DNA of 64,000 bases from an uncultured Bacteroidota bacterium (GTDB taxonomy: Bacteria > Bacteroidota > Bacteroidia > 2-12-FULL-35-15), in assembly GCA_903847205.1 (NCBI GenBank), contig CAINDA010000045.1, forward strand, positions 186,001 through 250,000. Direction: 5' to 3'. Of the stretch, positions 54,963 through 63,560 are shown piece after piece (the stretch's first letter is position 1; the number at the start of each line of letters is the position of its first letter). The notes beneath the pieces were generated by a model. The model saw only the letters and a program-made list of their open reading frames with translations. It did no database searches and was not told where the DNA came from. A program made the translations under genes and the position numbers.

Positions 54963-55814
54963 TTAAAAATGCCATAGGTCATGTTCAAAATTAAAAATTT
55001 CCTCCTTTACTCTTTCTGATTCAAGCAATGCATTTATCCCCGATGTATAATCACCTATGTACCTATCGTAAACATTACTTTCTTTAATTATATAGCTGGA
55101 AAACATCCGTTTCCAAAAAAGATCATCAAAGCTGAATCTCTGCGCGTCATTATGCCGCATATACACATCATGAACAGCCAATACAGGGCGGGTTTCAGGA
55201 AAATAAATCCAGAATAATGCTTTGTCGCCTCCGGCATCCTCATCGTTTTCGGTTTTTTTTGCAGTTAAACCTAAGAGCCCGATAATACGTACATCAAGAA
55301 CAGAACGCTGCTTATCAAAAAACCAATCTTCCTTAACCCAGTATTTAGTAATGTCCGCTGAAGTAATTTCCTTTTTTACAGGCCGAGGGATTTTATTTTC
55401 CGGGTCATTCGGATCTTCTGAAACAGCTGAAGAATCCCAGCCAACAAGTATTGCCTGCAGTTCGCTTTTTGTCAGGGGCAATTTAAATTCATCATCAATC
55501 GGGCTGAAACAGGTTATAGTGCTGTCATTTAGAGCGGCGTCTTTAATTACATCAAATAGGCTTTTTCTATCTTCAATCGGAGACGTCGGATAGTACAAAG
55601 GAAAATTGAATTTTTCTTTCAGGTCGATTACCCGCCATACCCGTTTGCTCCACATTACATCTGCTTCCCTTAGATATGGATATGGAATGGGTTTTCTGTG
55701 ATCACTGTGCTGCCCGGGTTTTAGTATTTTAGCTCCTCCAGATCCCTGTGCATAAGCCATGAATGTTAAATCCTCAGCTATTATCAGCACTATAATAAAT
55801 TTCAATGTTTTCAT
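54963..55814 (-). CDS. Gliding motility / T9SS protein GldN homologue
   Basis: GldN (PorN) is a periplasmic ring component of the type IX secretion and gliding machinery. The 283 residues have a signal peptide ending in AYAQ (about residue 23), and family wording ADVMWSKRVWRVIDLKEKFN, YYPTSPIEDRKSLFDVI, YWVKEDWFFDKQRSVLDVRI and SNVYDRYIGDY. The ATG at 55814 is preferred to a TTG at 55823. gldK, gldL and gldM are absent on both sides, so this is an isolated copy, convergent with lptB. No symbol assigned because it may be a second, divergent paralogue. Confidence 0.85.
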   Translation of the reverse strand: MKTLKFIIVLIIAEDLTFMAYAQGSGGAKILKPGQHSDHRKPIPYPYLREADVMWSKRVWRVIDLKEKFNFPLYYPTSPIEDRKSLFDVIKDAALNDSTITCFSPIDDEFKLPLTKSELQAILVGWDSSAVSEDPNDPENKIPRPVKKEITSADITKYWVKEDWFFDKQRSVLDVRIIGLLGLTAKKTENDEDAGGDKALFWIYFPETRPVLAVHDVYMRHNDAQRFSFDDLFWKRMFSSYIIKESNVYDRYIGDYTSGINALLESERVKEEIFNFEHDLWHF

Positions 55815-56314
55815 ATTTTTCAATATTAAATTGTAATTTAAAATAGAATATAAAATATAAAATAGAATATAAAATGCCTAATGGATACCATTGGGCATAT
55901 TAACCAATAGTATGCTAAGGGTACTTATCTTATTTTGCAGGTTGTTAAGACCTTGTTTTAAAAATTTATTAATGCCGTTTACTCATGGCATTAAGTGAGT
56001 TGGTTTAAAGAACTCACACTAATTTAAAATGGCAGAAGAGAAAAGAGTTTTTTGAGATATGGGAACATTTAGATTTTCCGAATATTTAATTTCATACAAT
56101 AACGCATCAGTTATCGATTTATTATAAGCGTATAACTTTTCTAATAATGCGGAGCTTTAATTTATTTTAAGGGGAATCGCCTGTTATAACAGGATTAGAA
56201 AATGAAATGCTTTCAAAAAAAATCCCGCAAACCGCGGGATGTTTTTTTGAAAATTAAATATTTCTTACCTGCCCGACTGAAAGACATCAGTCGTTCGGGC
56301 GGGTTGTCCATTCC
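55815..56314. other. Intergenic region with hairpins, no gene
   Basis: These 500 bp hold repeated AATATAAAATA units (55840-55873), a hairpin TGCCTAATGG-ATA-CCATTGGGCA (55875-55897, one G-T pair), a GTGAGTT/AACTCAC inverted repeat near 55995-56017, a terminator (separate entry) and a second CGACTGA/TCAGTCG palindrome at 56269-56303. The 72-codon plus-strand frame over the terminator is not a gene. Confidence 0.5.
56214..56250. terminator. Bidirectional terminator downstream of the MORN gene
   Basis: ATCCCGC-AAACC-GCGGGAT (56222-56240) is flanked by an A-run on the left and a T-run on the right, so it can stop transcription from either side. It lies just after the end of the minus-strand gene at 56315. 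Confidence 0.8.
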
Positions 56315-57907
56315 CTATTGCTTTATCCCGGAATCAGGAGGCAGTGTTTCAGGAACTACTTTTATTCCGTCAAATTTTATTTCAATATCATTTTTAAAAA
56401 CAATGGTTAAAAATAAATAACCGCCTTCGTCATAAAATTTCCAATCGCCTTCTTTAACTCCGCCAGCATATTTTCCTTTTTGTTTTTCGTTGCCGTTCAG
56501 GTAGTAGAAAATCTGCATTCCGTCAGGCACGCCGTCAACAAACTTGCCAACGTAGCGCAATTTTCCGTTTTCGGTATAATAGTGTTTCCATTCGCCGTCG
56601 CGCATCCCTCCTTTGTATGAACCTTCTTCGCGGTAGCCCTGCAGCTCAAGCATCCAGGGGCCTTCTTTCTGCCCGTCAATAAAATCACCTTTGCTTATTA
56701 CTTTACCGCTGTCGCTGTATTCCGTCATTGGGCCGTCAACAAGGTTATCTCTGTAATTTTCTTCGCGCAGCACATTTCCTGTTTCATAAAACCATTTCCA
56801 AACACCCTGCGCTTTTCCTTTTTTGTCGTATTTCCCTTTCTGTTCAACTTTTTCATTCGGGTGAAAAAACACCCATTCGCCAACGCGTTTGTTATTTAAA
56901 TATTCTCCCTGCGACTGCGTTTTTCCGTCGGGATAAAACTCTTTCCAGATCCCCTGTTTTCTCCCTAAAGTATCTAAAATCCCTTCGGCAGTTAAAACCC
57001 CTTCTTCATAAACTTTAGCATCAATAATTTTTCCTTCTATTGAAAATTCTTTGTGAATTCCTTCTGCCTCGCCGTCTTTATAGGAACGTAAAAATTTAAC
57101 CTGTCCGTTATCGAAATATTCGGTTCTCACATCTAATTTAGCAAGTTCCGGTGCCTTTGTTGAAACAACACCGTTAATGTATTTAGAAGTATTTAAAAGG
57201 CTTCCTGTGGGCGAATACTCTTTTAAATAACCATTCATTTTATCATCAAAATAAGTCACCTCGTTTTTAAGAACGCCGGAAGGATAAAACACTTTCCAAA
57301 CGCCCTGCTTAAGGTTTCTGCCATCTCTGCGGTTTATTCTTTCTTCTTTTTGAATAAATCCCATTTTGTAATCTGTGATAGTAATGATGGTGCTGTCAGG
57401 CAGATATTCAAAACCCTGTCCTTCTTCTTTTCCTTTTATAAAAGGGGTAGTCTGCTTTACCGGCCCTATGCCGATGGCCTTGTCAGCGGGCTGATCAGGC
57501 TTGTTAGCAGGTTTGTAATATAAAATCGTATTTCCCTGCTTAACATCATTATCGAAGTTTTCCGACAGAACTAAAAATTTATCTTTTGTATCGAAAGTTT
57601 TCTTTAATCCGTTTTTCTTGCCCTCCTTGTAACTGAATTCAAAAGCAAGCGTTCCCTGTTCATTATAAAATTTCCAAAGACTGTCTAATAAAAAGTTTTT
57701 TCTGTTTCCTTCAGATTTAAGGGTTCCTGACAGGGAGTAGGTTTTCCAGTATCCGTCGGGTTTACCGTCACGCATAGTGCCTTCACTTGAAATTTTCCCA
57801 TTGTCATAATAAAACTTATTATAACCATTGTCAATAATCTTTTGATCAGTCTGTGCAGCTAATGCCGGCGGGAGAAATAATAAAATAATTCTAAGAAAGC
57901 GACGCAT
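56315..57907 (-). CDS. Secreted MORN-repeat (YwqK-like antitoxin family) protein
   Basis: A 530-residue protein with a signal peptide (MRRFLRIILLFLPPALAAQ, cleaved near residue 19) and at least a dozen ~23-residue MORN-type repeats of the YYDNGKISSEGTMRDGKPDG form, for example EYFDNGQVKFLRSYKDGEAE and WKHYYTENGKLRYVGKFVDG. Such YwqK-type repeats are frequent in Bacteroidota exported proteins; binding partner and role are unknown, and the antitoxin label of the Pfam family is not evidence of a toxin here. Convergent terminator downstream. Confidence 0.85.
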   Translation of the reverse strand: MRRFLRIILLFLPPALAAQTDQKIIDNGYNKFYYDNGKISSEGTMRDGKPDGYWKTYSLSGTLKSEGNRKNFLLDSLWKFYNEQGTLAFEFSYKEGKKNGLKKTFDTKDKFLVLSENFDNDVKQGNTILYYKPANKPDQPADKAIGIGPVKQTTPFIKGKEEGQGFEYLPDSTIITITDYKMGFIQKEERINRRDGRNLKQGVWKVFYPSGVLKNEVTYFDDKMNGYLKEYSPTGSLLNTSKYINGVVSTKAPELAKLDVRTEYFDNGQVKFLRSYKDGEAEGIHKEFSIEGKIIDAKVYEEGVLTAEGILDTLGRKQGIWKEFYPDGKTQSQGEYLNNKRVGEWVFFHPNEKVEQKGKYDKKGKAQGVWKWFYETGNVLREENYRDNLVDGPMTEYSDSGKVISKGDFIDGQKEGPWMLELQGYREEGSYKGGMRDGEWKHYYTENGKLRYVGKFVDGVPDGMQIFYYLNGNEKQKGKYAGGVKEGDWKFYDEGGYLFLTIVFKNDIEIKFDGIKVVPETLPPDSGIKQ

Positions 57908-57926
57908 GAATTTTTTTTTGCTATTG

Positions 57927-57934
57927 CAAAGCTA
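57927..57934 (-). promoter_or_regulatory. -7 element for the MORN-repeat gene
   Basis: Minus-strand TAGCTTTG fits TAnnTTTG, placing the start of transcription about 15 nt before the ATG at 57907. Confidence 0.5.
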
Positions 57935-58057
57935 AGCAATTTGCGATAAGAAAGGAAATGCTTTAACAGCTTTTAAGAGCTTTATTGGAAGAGTAAAAAA
58001 CTGATTAGAAAAATCAAATTCCTTTATAGTGATAAAAAATTCAAAGGAAGCCAGATG

Positions 58058-58906
58058 TTATCTTTTACCGTTGATAAAATCATTCAGCGATTTTCTGCTG
58101 GAATCAAAATTAAAAACATTTCCTACATTAAAATAATTGTTTTGATCAACTGTTTTTTTGTAAGCAAATTTTGCAATTTCGAGTTTGTTGTTTTCAAAAG
58201 AAAACAAATTACATAAGTCTATTACTTGGTTTGTTGTCACATAATTATTGTTAAGAACCGTTTTTGCAGTTGAAAGTTTGGTGTCTTCAAATGAAGCATC
58301 GTTAATACTGCGTTTTAAATCATTAAAGGTTCTTTCATCCATTGCAAATGGACCAACCGGAGCGGGAGGCGGGGGAGGAGGTGTATTTACAACAACAACT
58401 TCACGCCTGATAATATCACGGCCGTAATGCATCACATATTCATCTTGTTCTGGATGGTAATCACGCATTAATTCCGTGCTCTTAACAAAATGTAATCTGG
58501 CATGTCCTCTTTCTTCTCTCACTATTTTCAAAACAAGACTTACAGGTTTACCTTCGAGAGGATCTGAAATGGTAATTCGTTTTTCAATTTCATGTGTGAA
58601 ATTATCTGCAAAAAGAATTTGTATGTCGTTTACATCCTGAGGTAAATCTTCCACTCTTACTTTAGTCTGAAGATAATTATTCTGTTTAATTCCGTTTATT
58701 ATCAGGAAGAATTGGTCGCCGTTTTCTGAAAAAATAGTCAGTGTGCTTCCTTCGCCTTCTCTATGGTCGCCATCCCTGCGGTCACCGTCTCTGCGGTCTT
58801 CATCTCTTCGGGTATCGGATAAATTTCCGTGTTCGTTTCTTCTTTCCTGCGCTAAAGACAGCAGCGGGGTTATAAAAAACAGCAGTAAAAGTGATTTGAG
58901 TTTCAT
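58058..58906 (-). CDS. DUF4476 domain exported protein
   Basis: A 282-residue protein with a signal peptide (MKLKSLLLLFFITPLLSLAQ), a low-complexity charged segment of repeated RRDGDRRDGD units, a beta-rich middle, a proline-rich linker (NTPPPPPPAP) and a C-terminal DUF4476 domain (about 187-280; FAMDERTFNDLKRSINDASF and later NLFSFENNKLEIAK). ATG 58906 is chosen because the signal peptide begins there; 23 upstream codons add nothing. DUF4476 has no established role. Divergent from metF. Confidence 0.85.
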   Translation of the reverse strand: MKLKSLLLLFFITPLLSLAQERRNEHGNLSDTRRDEDRRDGDRRDGDHREGEGSTLTIFSENGDQFFLIINGIKQNNYLQTKVRVEDLPQDVNDIQILFADNFTHEIEKRITISDPLEGKPVSLVLKIVREERGHARLHFVKSTELMRDYHPEQDEYVMHYGRDIIRREVVVVNTPPPPPPAPVGPFAMDERTFNDLKRSINDASFEDTKLSTAKTVLNNNYVTTNQVIDLCNLFSFENNKLEIAKFAYKKTVDQNNYFNVGNVFNFDSSRKSLNDFINGKR

Positions 58907-59047
58907 AGCATTTGATTTTAATTGCAAGAGTAATAAAAAAGCGCGGGATATCAAATTATTTTCAATGAGTTTCAAAATTTGGTTTTTAACTAATCGTAAC
59001 GTTACTTTGCAAAGTTTTAAAAATCTTTACATCCGCAATTTAAAATT

Positions 59048-60001
59048 ATGAAAGTCATTGACCACATCAAACAGGCAAAATCAACACTGTTTTCCATTGA
59101 AATTCTTCCTCCTTTAAAAGGGAGAAGCATACAATCTATTTTTGACGGCATTGACCCATTGATGGAATTTAAACCTTCCTTTGTGGATGTTACTTACCAC
59201 AGAGAGGAATATCTTTATAAAAAACGCGAAGGCGGTTATTTAGAAAAAGTAAGTATCCGCAAACGCCCGGGAACGGTTGGTATCTGTGCTGCAATCATTA
59301 ATAAATATCACGTAGATGCTGTGCCTCACATCATTTGCGGCGGTTTCAGCAAAGAAGAAACAGAGAACGCATTAATTGATCTTCAGTTTTTGGATATTGA
59401 CAATGTGCTTGCACTTCGTGGGGATTCAATTAAAAGCGAACCTGAATTTATTCCGGAACCTAATGGGCATGGTTATGCAATTGACCTTGTGAAACAAGTG
59501 TCTCAGATGAATAAAGGAAGATACATCGAAGAAGACTTGGCACATGTTGCACCGACAAATTTTTGTATCGGTGTTGCAGGTTACCCTGAAAAGCATTGCG
59601 AAGCTCCCAATATGATTTCAGACATAAAGTATTTGAAGGCTAAAATTGATGCAGGTGCAGAATACATTGTTACACAGATGTTTTTTGATAATTCAAAATA
59701 TTTTGAATTCGTAAATAAATGCCGGGAGATGAGTATTAATGTTCCTATTATTCCAGGGTTGAAAATTATTACAACTAAAAAGCAGGCGACTATTTTACCG
59801 AAAATATTTAAGATTGATATCCCTCAGCCTTTGCTGGAGCAGATTGATAAATGTAAAACGGATGCTGAAGTAAAAGAAGTCGGAATTGAATGGTGCATCA
59901 ATCAATCGAAAGAATTGATAAAATCGAAAACTCCATGTTTGCATTTTTATACGATGGGTGCTGCTGAAACTACCAGAAGGGTTGCCAGTGCGGTGTTTTA
60001 G
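59048..60001 (+). CDS. metF: Methylenetetrahydrofolate reductase
   Basis: Reduces 5,10-methylene-THF to 5-methyl-THF for methionine synthesis, with FAD. The 317 residues form one TIM-barrel domain with FSIEILPPLKGRS (15-27, catalytic Glu), VDVTYHREEY, ALRGDSIKSEPEF, EYIVTQMFFDN and IPIIPGLKIIT, and normal length for the family. An imperfect -33/-7 pair (TTTG 58978-58981, TTACTTTG 59002-59009) may start transcription about 30 nt upstream. A strong terminator follows. Confidence 0.94.
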   Translation: MKVIDHIKQAKSTLFSIEILPPLKGRSIQSIFDGIDPLMEFKPSFVDVTYHREEYLYKKREGGYLEKVSIRKRPGTVGICAAIINKYHVDAVPHIICGGFSKEETENALIDLQFLDIDNVLALRGDSIKSEPEFIPEPNGHGYAIDLVKQVSQMNKGRYIEEDLAHVAPTNFCIGVAGYPEKHCEAPNMISDIKYLKAKIDAGAEYIVTQMFFDNSKYFEFVNKCREMSINVPIIPGLKIITTKKQATILPKIFKIDIPQPLLEQIDKCKTDAEVKEVGIEWCINQSKELIKSKTPCLHFYTMGAAETTRRVASAVF

Positions 60002-60087
60002 AAATTAAAACTTTGTCAGATTTTTTTTATTAAAGACTTAGATCAGTATCCTTGGCAGGAAATAGCTGTTGCACTTAATATTCGTAA

Positions 60088-60128
60088 AAAAAACCATTAA
60101 AATGATCTCAGCATTTTAATGGTTTTTT
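60088..60128. terminator. Bidirectional terminator between metF and lipoprotein gene
   Basis: A perfect 17-bp stem (AAAAAACCATTAAAATG with its complement) encloses ATCTCAG and carries A- and T-runs, so it can serve both convergent genes. Confidence 0.9.
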
Positions 60129-60132
60129 AATT

Positions 60133-60783
60133 TTATTGTTTAACAAAAACTTCGCTCTTTGTTACACTGCCGGTACTGGTTGAGTCTGTATAGGTCAATT
60201 GAAATCCGCCTGGGTTTGTGTTGCCAAACCCGGCAAAAGTCCTGTCAGCAGGTGGAATTCCGATTTGACTTGCCTGTTGGCGGGGTATTGTAATTGCAGC
60301 ACCAGCTGCCATAGCATAAATGGAAGTATTCCCATCATAATTACTGAATCTGCTGAAATTTATTTTATTATTTAAGGTTGACGAAGCCGTTACTGTTTGT
60401 AAATAGGGCGGGGCGGGAGAGCCGCCAGCAGTAATCGTACATTGATAACTGCCTGCCATTGCAGCAGCAGCATTCTGAACAGTAACAGTTCTAACGGCCG
60501 AACCTGTATTGCCTGCTGCATCGGTGGCAGAATACGTTAAAAGATACACTCCAGCCAGATTTGTATTAACCGTGCCCGACAAAACCGGGCTAAGTGAGCC
60601 ATTTACATCGTCAGTTGCCACAGCCCATAATTCGGTATAAGTTCCCTGCAAAAAAATTGTTATGCTGGCTGAACCTTCCAGTATAATAACAGGAGGAGTT
60701 GTATCCGGTTTTTTACAGCTTGTAAATACTGCTATCATTGCAATGAATGCGATTTTAGAAAAATTAAAAATATTGTTTTTCAT
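60133..60783 (-). CDS. Lipoprotein with DUF5011-like immunoglobulin domain
   Basis: A 216-residue lipoprotein: signal ending FTSCKK with Cys23 as the lipid site, then an HYR/DUF5011-type Ig-like domain (about 30-103; ELWAVATDDVNGSLSP, YSATDAAGNTGSAVRTVTV), and a C-terminal ~110-residue beta-rich domain starting MAGSYQCTI and ending VTKSEVFVKQ. Similar two-part lipoproteins are common surface proteins in the phylum. Function unknown. Confidence 0.82.
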   Translation of the reverse strand: MKNNIFNFSKIAFIAMIAVFTSCKKPDTTPPVIILEGSASITIFLQGTYTELWAVATDDVNGSLSPVLSGTVNTNLAGVYLLTYSATDAAGNTGSAVRTVTVQNAAAAMAGSYQCTITAGGSPAPPYLQTVTASSTLNNKINFSRFSNYDGNTSIYAMAAGAAITIPRQQASQIGIPPADRTFAGFGNTNPGGFQLTYTDSTSTGSVTKSEVFVKQ

Positions 60784-61415
60784 TTAAGTTTTATTTTGAT
60801 CTGCTATTTCATTTATATAGATAAGAACAGTGCCTGGAAATATTTTGTATGAAGATTAACAACTATTTTACCTTATCATGTGAGGTGCAAAAGTAATAAA
60901 ATTGCCGAAAGAAAGAGTGACGGCTGAAAGTGTTCTTCGGATTTTGTTTACCCTTCCCCCAAAGTTCAATTGTTAATTATCCATGAAAAGCCGTCCTGAT
61001 CTGGTATCCTATCATTTAACAATAAAGTTTTTTTCTGAAATATATATTCCGGTTAAAGAATTATTGAATTATATACATATATGCATGTCTTGTCTATACA
61101 TCCATAGGTAATGTATATTTCATTTTTTTATTCTTGTTTTTCCATTTTACTTTGTTATTATTTCTGGTTAAAAATCAAAAATTGAAAATCATTTTAATTT
61201 ATAAAATTTAGCAGGTTGGGTCCTAAAAAAGGCGGAGAGGTCTTGTTTTTTTCATCCTCTCTGCCTCCTGCTTCATTTGTCCTCAATTGCTTTTAAAGCA
61301 AATCAATTTAATTTTCATAAATACTTTTCAATTAGTATTGAAGATAAACCGATATATTTGCTTTACAATACAAGTAAAAAAACAAAGAAATGTATTATCA
61401 GATCAGCAGAAAAAA
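60784..61415. other. Intergenic region with a -7 element
   Basis: No gene is supported in these 632 bp. TATATTTG at 61353-61360 fits TAnnTTTG and would start the small lipoprotein gene with a ~50-nt leader; a clear TTTG at -33 is lacking. An AT-rich palindromic patch (ATATACATATATGCATG) lies near 61070-61087. An upstream extension of the lipoprotein frame to 61287 is not credible. Confidence 0.45.
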
Positions 61416-61619
61416 ATGAAAAAACTGATACTCCTTTTAATAATACCGGCATTTGCCGCATGTAAAAAAAATTACAACTGTGTTTGTTCCGACCCGTCAG
61501 GAACGTTAGTTGTTACAGCCCTTAAAGACACAAAAGCAAAGGCAGAGCAGCAATGCAGCGATTATTATAATCAGCATTATGGAACTACATTTAACCAGGT
61601 TACCTGCGCATTAAAATAG
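61416..61619 (+). CDS. Small lipoprotein
   Basis: A 67-residue lipoprotein with MKKLILLLIIPAFAACKKNY (lipid Cys16) and a compact domain with three further cysteines (NCVCSDPSG, QQCSDYYNQHYG, VTCALK), four in the mature part apart from the lipid one if Cys21 and Cys23 are counted. The KDTKAKAEQQCSDY segment is a pattern I have seen in other short Bacteroidota lipoproteins without assigned function. ATG 61416 is chosen for the signal peptide. Confidence 0.7.
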   Translation: MKKLILLLIIPAFAACKKNYNCVCSDPSGTLVVTALKDTKAKAEQQCSDYYNQHYGTTFNQVTCALK

Positions 61620-61768
61620 TTATGTTATCTTTGACGCTTCGCTCACAATTTTCATAGGCCAAGGGCATTTATAAGTTAAAGCGTTTATTTTACTTTGATC
61701 GGATAACAAAAAAAATTGAATCCTGTAAACCATGGATTCATAATTCAATTAAACAATCATAATAAAAA

Positions 61769-63232
61769 ATGAAAAAAATTACTGGAATCTGCATTGCTTT
61801 TTTAGTGCTGTTTTTTAATATAAAAAATAATAATGCCCAAATTCTCCACCCAGCGGTTCATTTGAACAGTAATCAACAGCAATCAGATCTTCTGTCTGAA
61901 ACAAAAACACAGCATCAGGAATTTTTAAAAACAAAATATCCCGCAAACCCAAATACAGCGTCTGTTACCTGTGTATATGACAGTATCAGGGATTCAACCT
62001 GGAACACTTTATCTTTAGTCTGGTCTTATTCCAAACATTTTTATACCTACAATGCCGGAAGTTTTCAGTTAACAGATCTCAATAAAACCTGGAACAGTAC
62101 TCTCTTGCTCTGGATGAATTATTCTAAAGACAGCAACACGTATGATCTCAGTAATAAAAAGATAAGGATGCTGCATCAAATCTGGGACAGTGCTATGAGA
62201 CCTCAGGCTTTTGAAAACATTGAACAGCATCTCTATTCATATGACGTAAATAATAACCTTACTTCAGATACAACTCAAACCTGGAACGGGAGTGCCTGGG
62301 ATAATTCTATGATGCATCATTACATGTATGATGCAAACAATAATCTTACAAGCGACACCGTAAAAAATTGGAGCGGAGCAGTCTGGGTAAATTCATTTCA
62401 AAAAAACTTCATGTATGATGTGCATAACAACGATACAAGCGAATTATCTCAAAACTGGAATGGCGGAGCCTGGGTAAATTACCAGCAAAAACAAAGTATT
62501 TACGATGTGAACAATAATCTGACGAGTTCTAAAAGCAAAAATTGGAACAGCTATTTCTGGGAAAATTCTGAATGGGATTCCATTACTTACAACGGGATCA
62601 ATAAACCTTTGAATTACCTTGTTAAAACATGGAACGGTGCAGCATGGGCAATTTCGTTTCAACACTTATATTCTTATGACCAATTCAACAATCTAAGCCG
62701 TGATTTGATGCAGCATTGGACAGGAATCTGGGTGAATTCATCGCAGTCCATTATCGATTACAATTCAAACAATATCCTTTCTTATGAAATAGATCAAAAT
62801 TACGATGAAATAAGTTCGATTTTTGTGAATTCAAAGCAGATAACTGCAGTGTTTTGCAGTAACGATATTTGTTTGAAAAGTTATGTAAGCCAATACTGGT
62901 CAGGGGGGGCAGTGGGTTCATGGAGCAGTAACGACAGCACGGAATATTTTGGATGCGCGGTTGCTGCGGGTATTGCTGTTGTGAGCGATAAAATAACCAG
63001 CATTTCTATTTATCCCAATCCTTTTACATTGCAAACCACGCTTTCAATAAGTAAGGAATTAAAAAGCGCATCAGTAAAGATTATAGACGTGTTAGGTAAG
63101 GAAGTGAAAAATATTGCCTTTACGGGAAATCAACTGATAATTAGAAAAGATGAGCTCCCCGCAGGTATTTACTTTATGCAGATTATTTCAGAAGGAGAAG
63201 TAATTGCTAAAAAGAAAATGATAATACAATAA
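61769..63232 (+). CDS. T9SS-secreted repeat protein with type A sorting domain
   Basis: A 487-residue protein with a signal peptide (ending NAQ, about residue 24), a middle made of ~30-residue repeats with YDVNNNLTSDT...WNGSAWDNS wording (about 150-340), and a C-terminal ~75-residue T9SS type A sorting domain: ISIYPNPFTLQTTLSI, VLGKEVKN, LPAGIYFMQII. It is exported by type IX secretion and anchored or released at the surface. The repeat function is unknown. Confidence 0.88.
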   Translation: MKKITGICIAFLVLFFNIKNNNAQILHPAVHLNSNQQQSDLLSETKTQHQEFLKTKYPANPNTASVTCVYDSIRDSTWNTLSLVWSYSKHFYTYNAGSFQLTDLNKTWNSTLLLWMNYSKDSNTYDLSNKKIRMLHQIWDSAMRPQAFENIEQHLYSYDVNNNLTSDTTQTWNGSAWDNSMMHHYMYDANNNLTSDTVKNWSGAVWVNSFQKNFMYDVHNNDTSELSQNWNGGAWVNYQQKQSIYDVNNNLTSSKSKNWNSYFWENSEWDSITYNGINKPLNYLVKTWNGAAWAISFQHLYSYDQFNNLSRDLMQHWTGIWVNSSQSIIDYNSNNILSYEIDQNYDEISSIFVNSKQITAVFCSNDICLKSYVSQYWSGGAVGSWSSNDSTEYFGCAVAAGIAVVSDKITSISIYPNPFTLQTTLSISKELKSASVKIIDVLGKEVKNIAFTGNQLIIRKDELPAGIYFMQIISEGEVIAKKKMIIQ

Positions 63233-63560
63233 TCTGAAGCTAGCATTTAGTTTCAATTAAGCAGCAAATATGCCTGTTTGACTGCTGTTTACCCTGAAGC
63301 TTATTCTCACCGCTATTTAATTATAAAAAATTTCAAATATCATCTCTACAAATATTCCCTGATGGTATATTAAATCAATGCTGTTGCCGATTTTAGGAAG
63401 AGCTGTGTTTATATTGTATGTACATTTACCTTTTAGGTTTTTATGATAAAAAAAGGACAAGAAGTCCATCTGTAGAGAAGTTGCGGGAAATCTGAATTAG
63501 TGCAGCCTTCATCTTTCTAGAGTATTATTTAATTTGCCAGTCATTAACAAAAAAAATTAA
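63233..63560. other. Intergenic region, nothing recognised
   Basis: No gene, strong hairpin or promoter with both elements was seen in these 328 bp. A TTAATTTG at 63529-63536 is a one-mismatch -7 candidate for the next gene. Confidence 0.4.

Noticed and set aside
55875-55897. Hairpin as a riboswitch or terminator for gldN
   Set aside because: It has no U-run and is a single short stem with no conserved aptamer features.
56202-56420. 72-codon plus-strand frame
   Set aside because: It runs across a strong bidirectional terminator and into the opposite strand of the MORN gene.
61277-61465. 62-codon frame and the 61287 start of the lipoprotein frame
   Set aside because: The lipoprotein signal peptide begins at ATG 61416; upstream codons read as noncoding.
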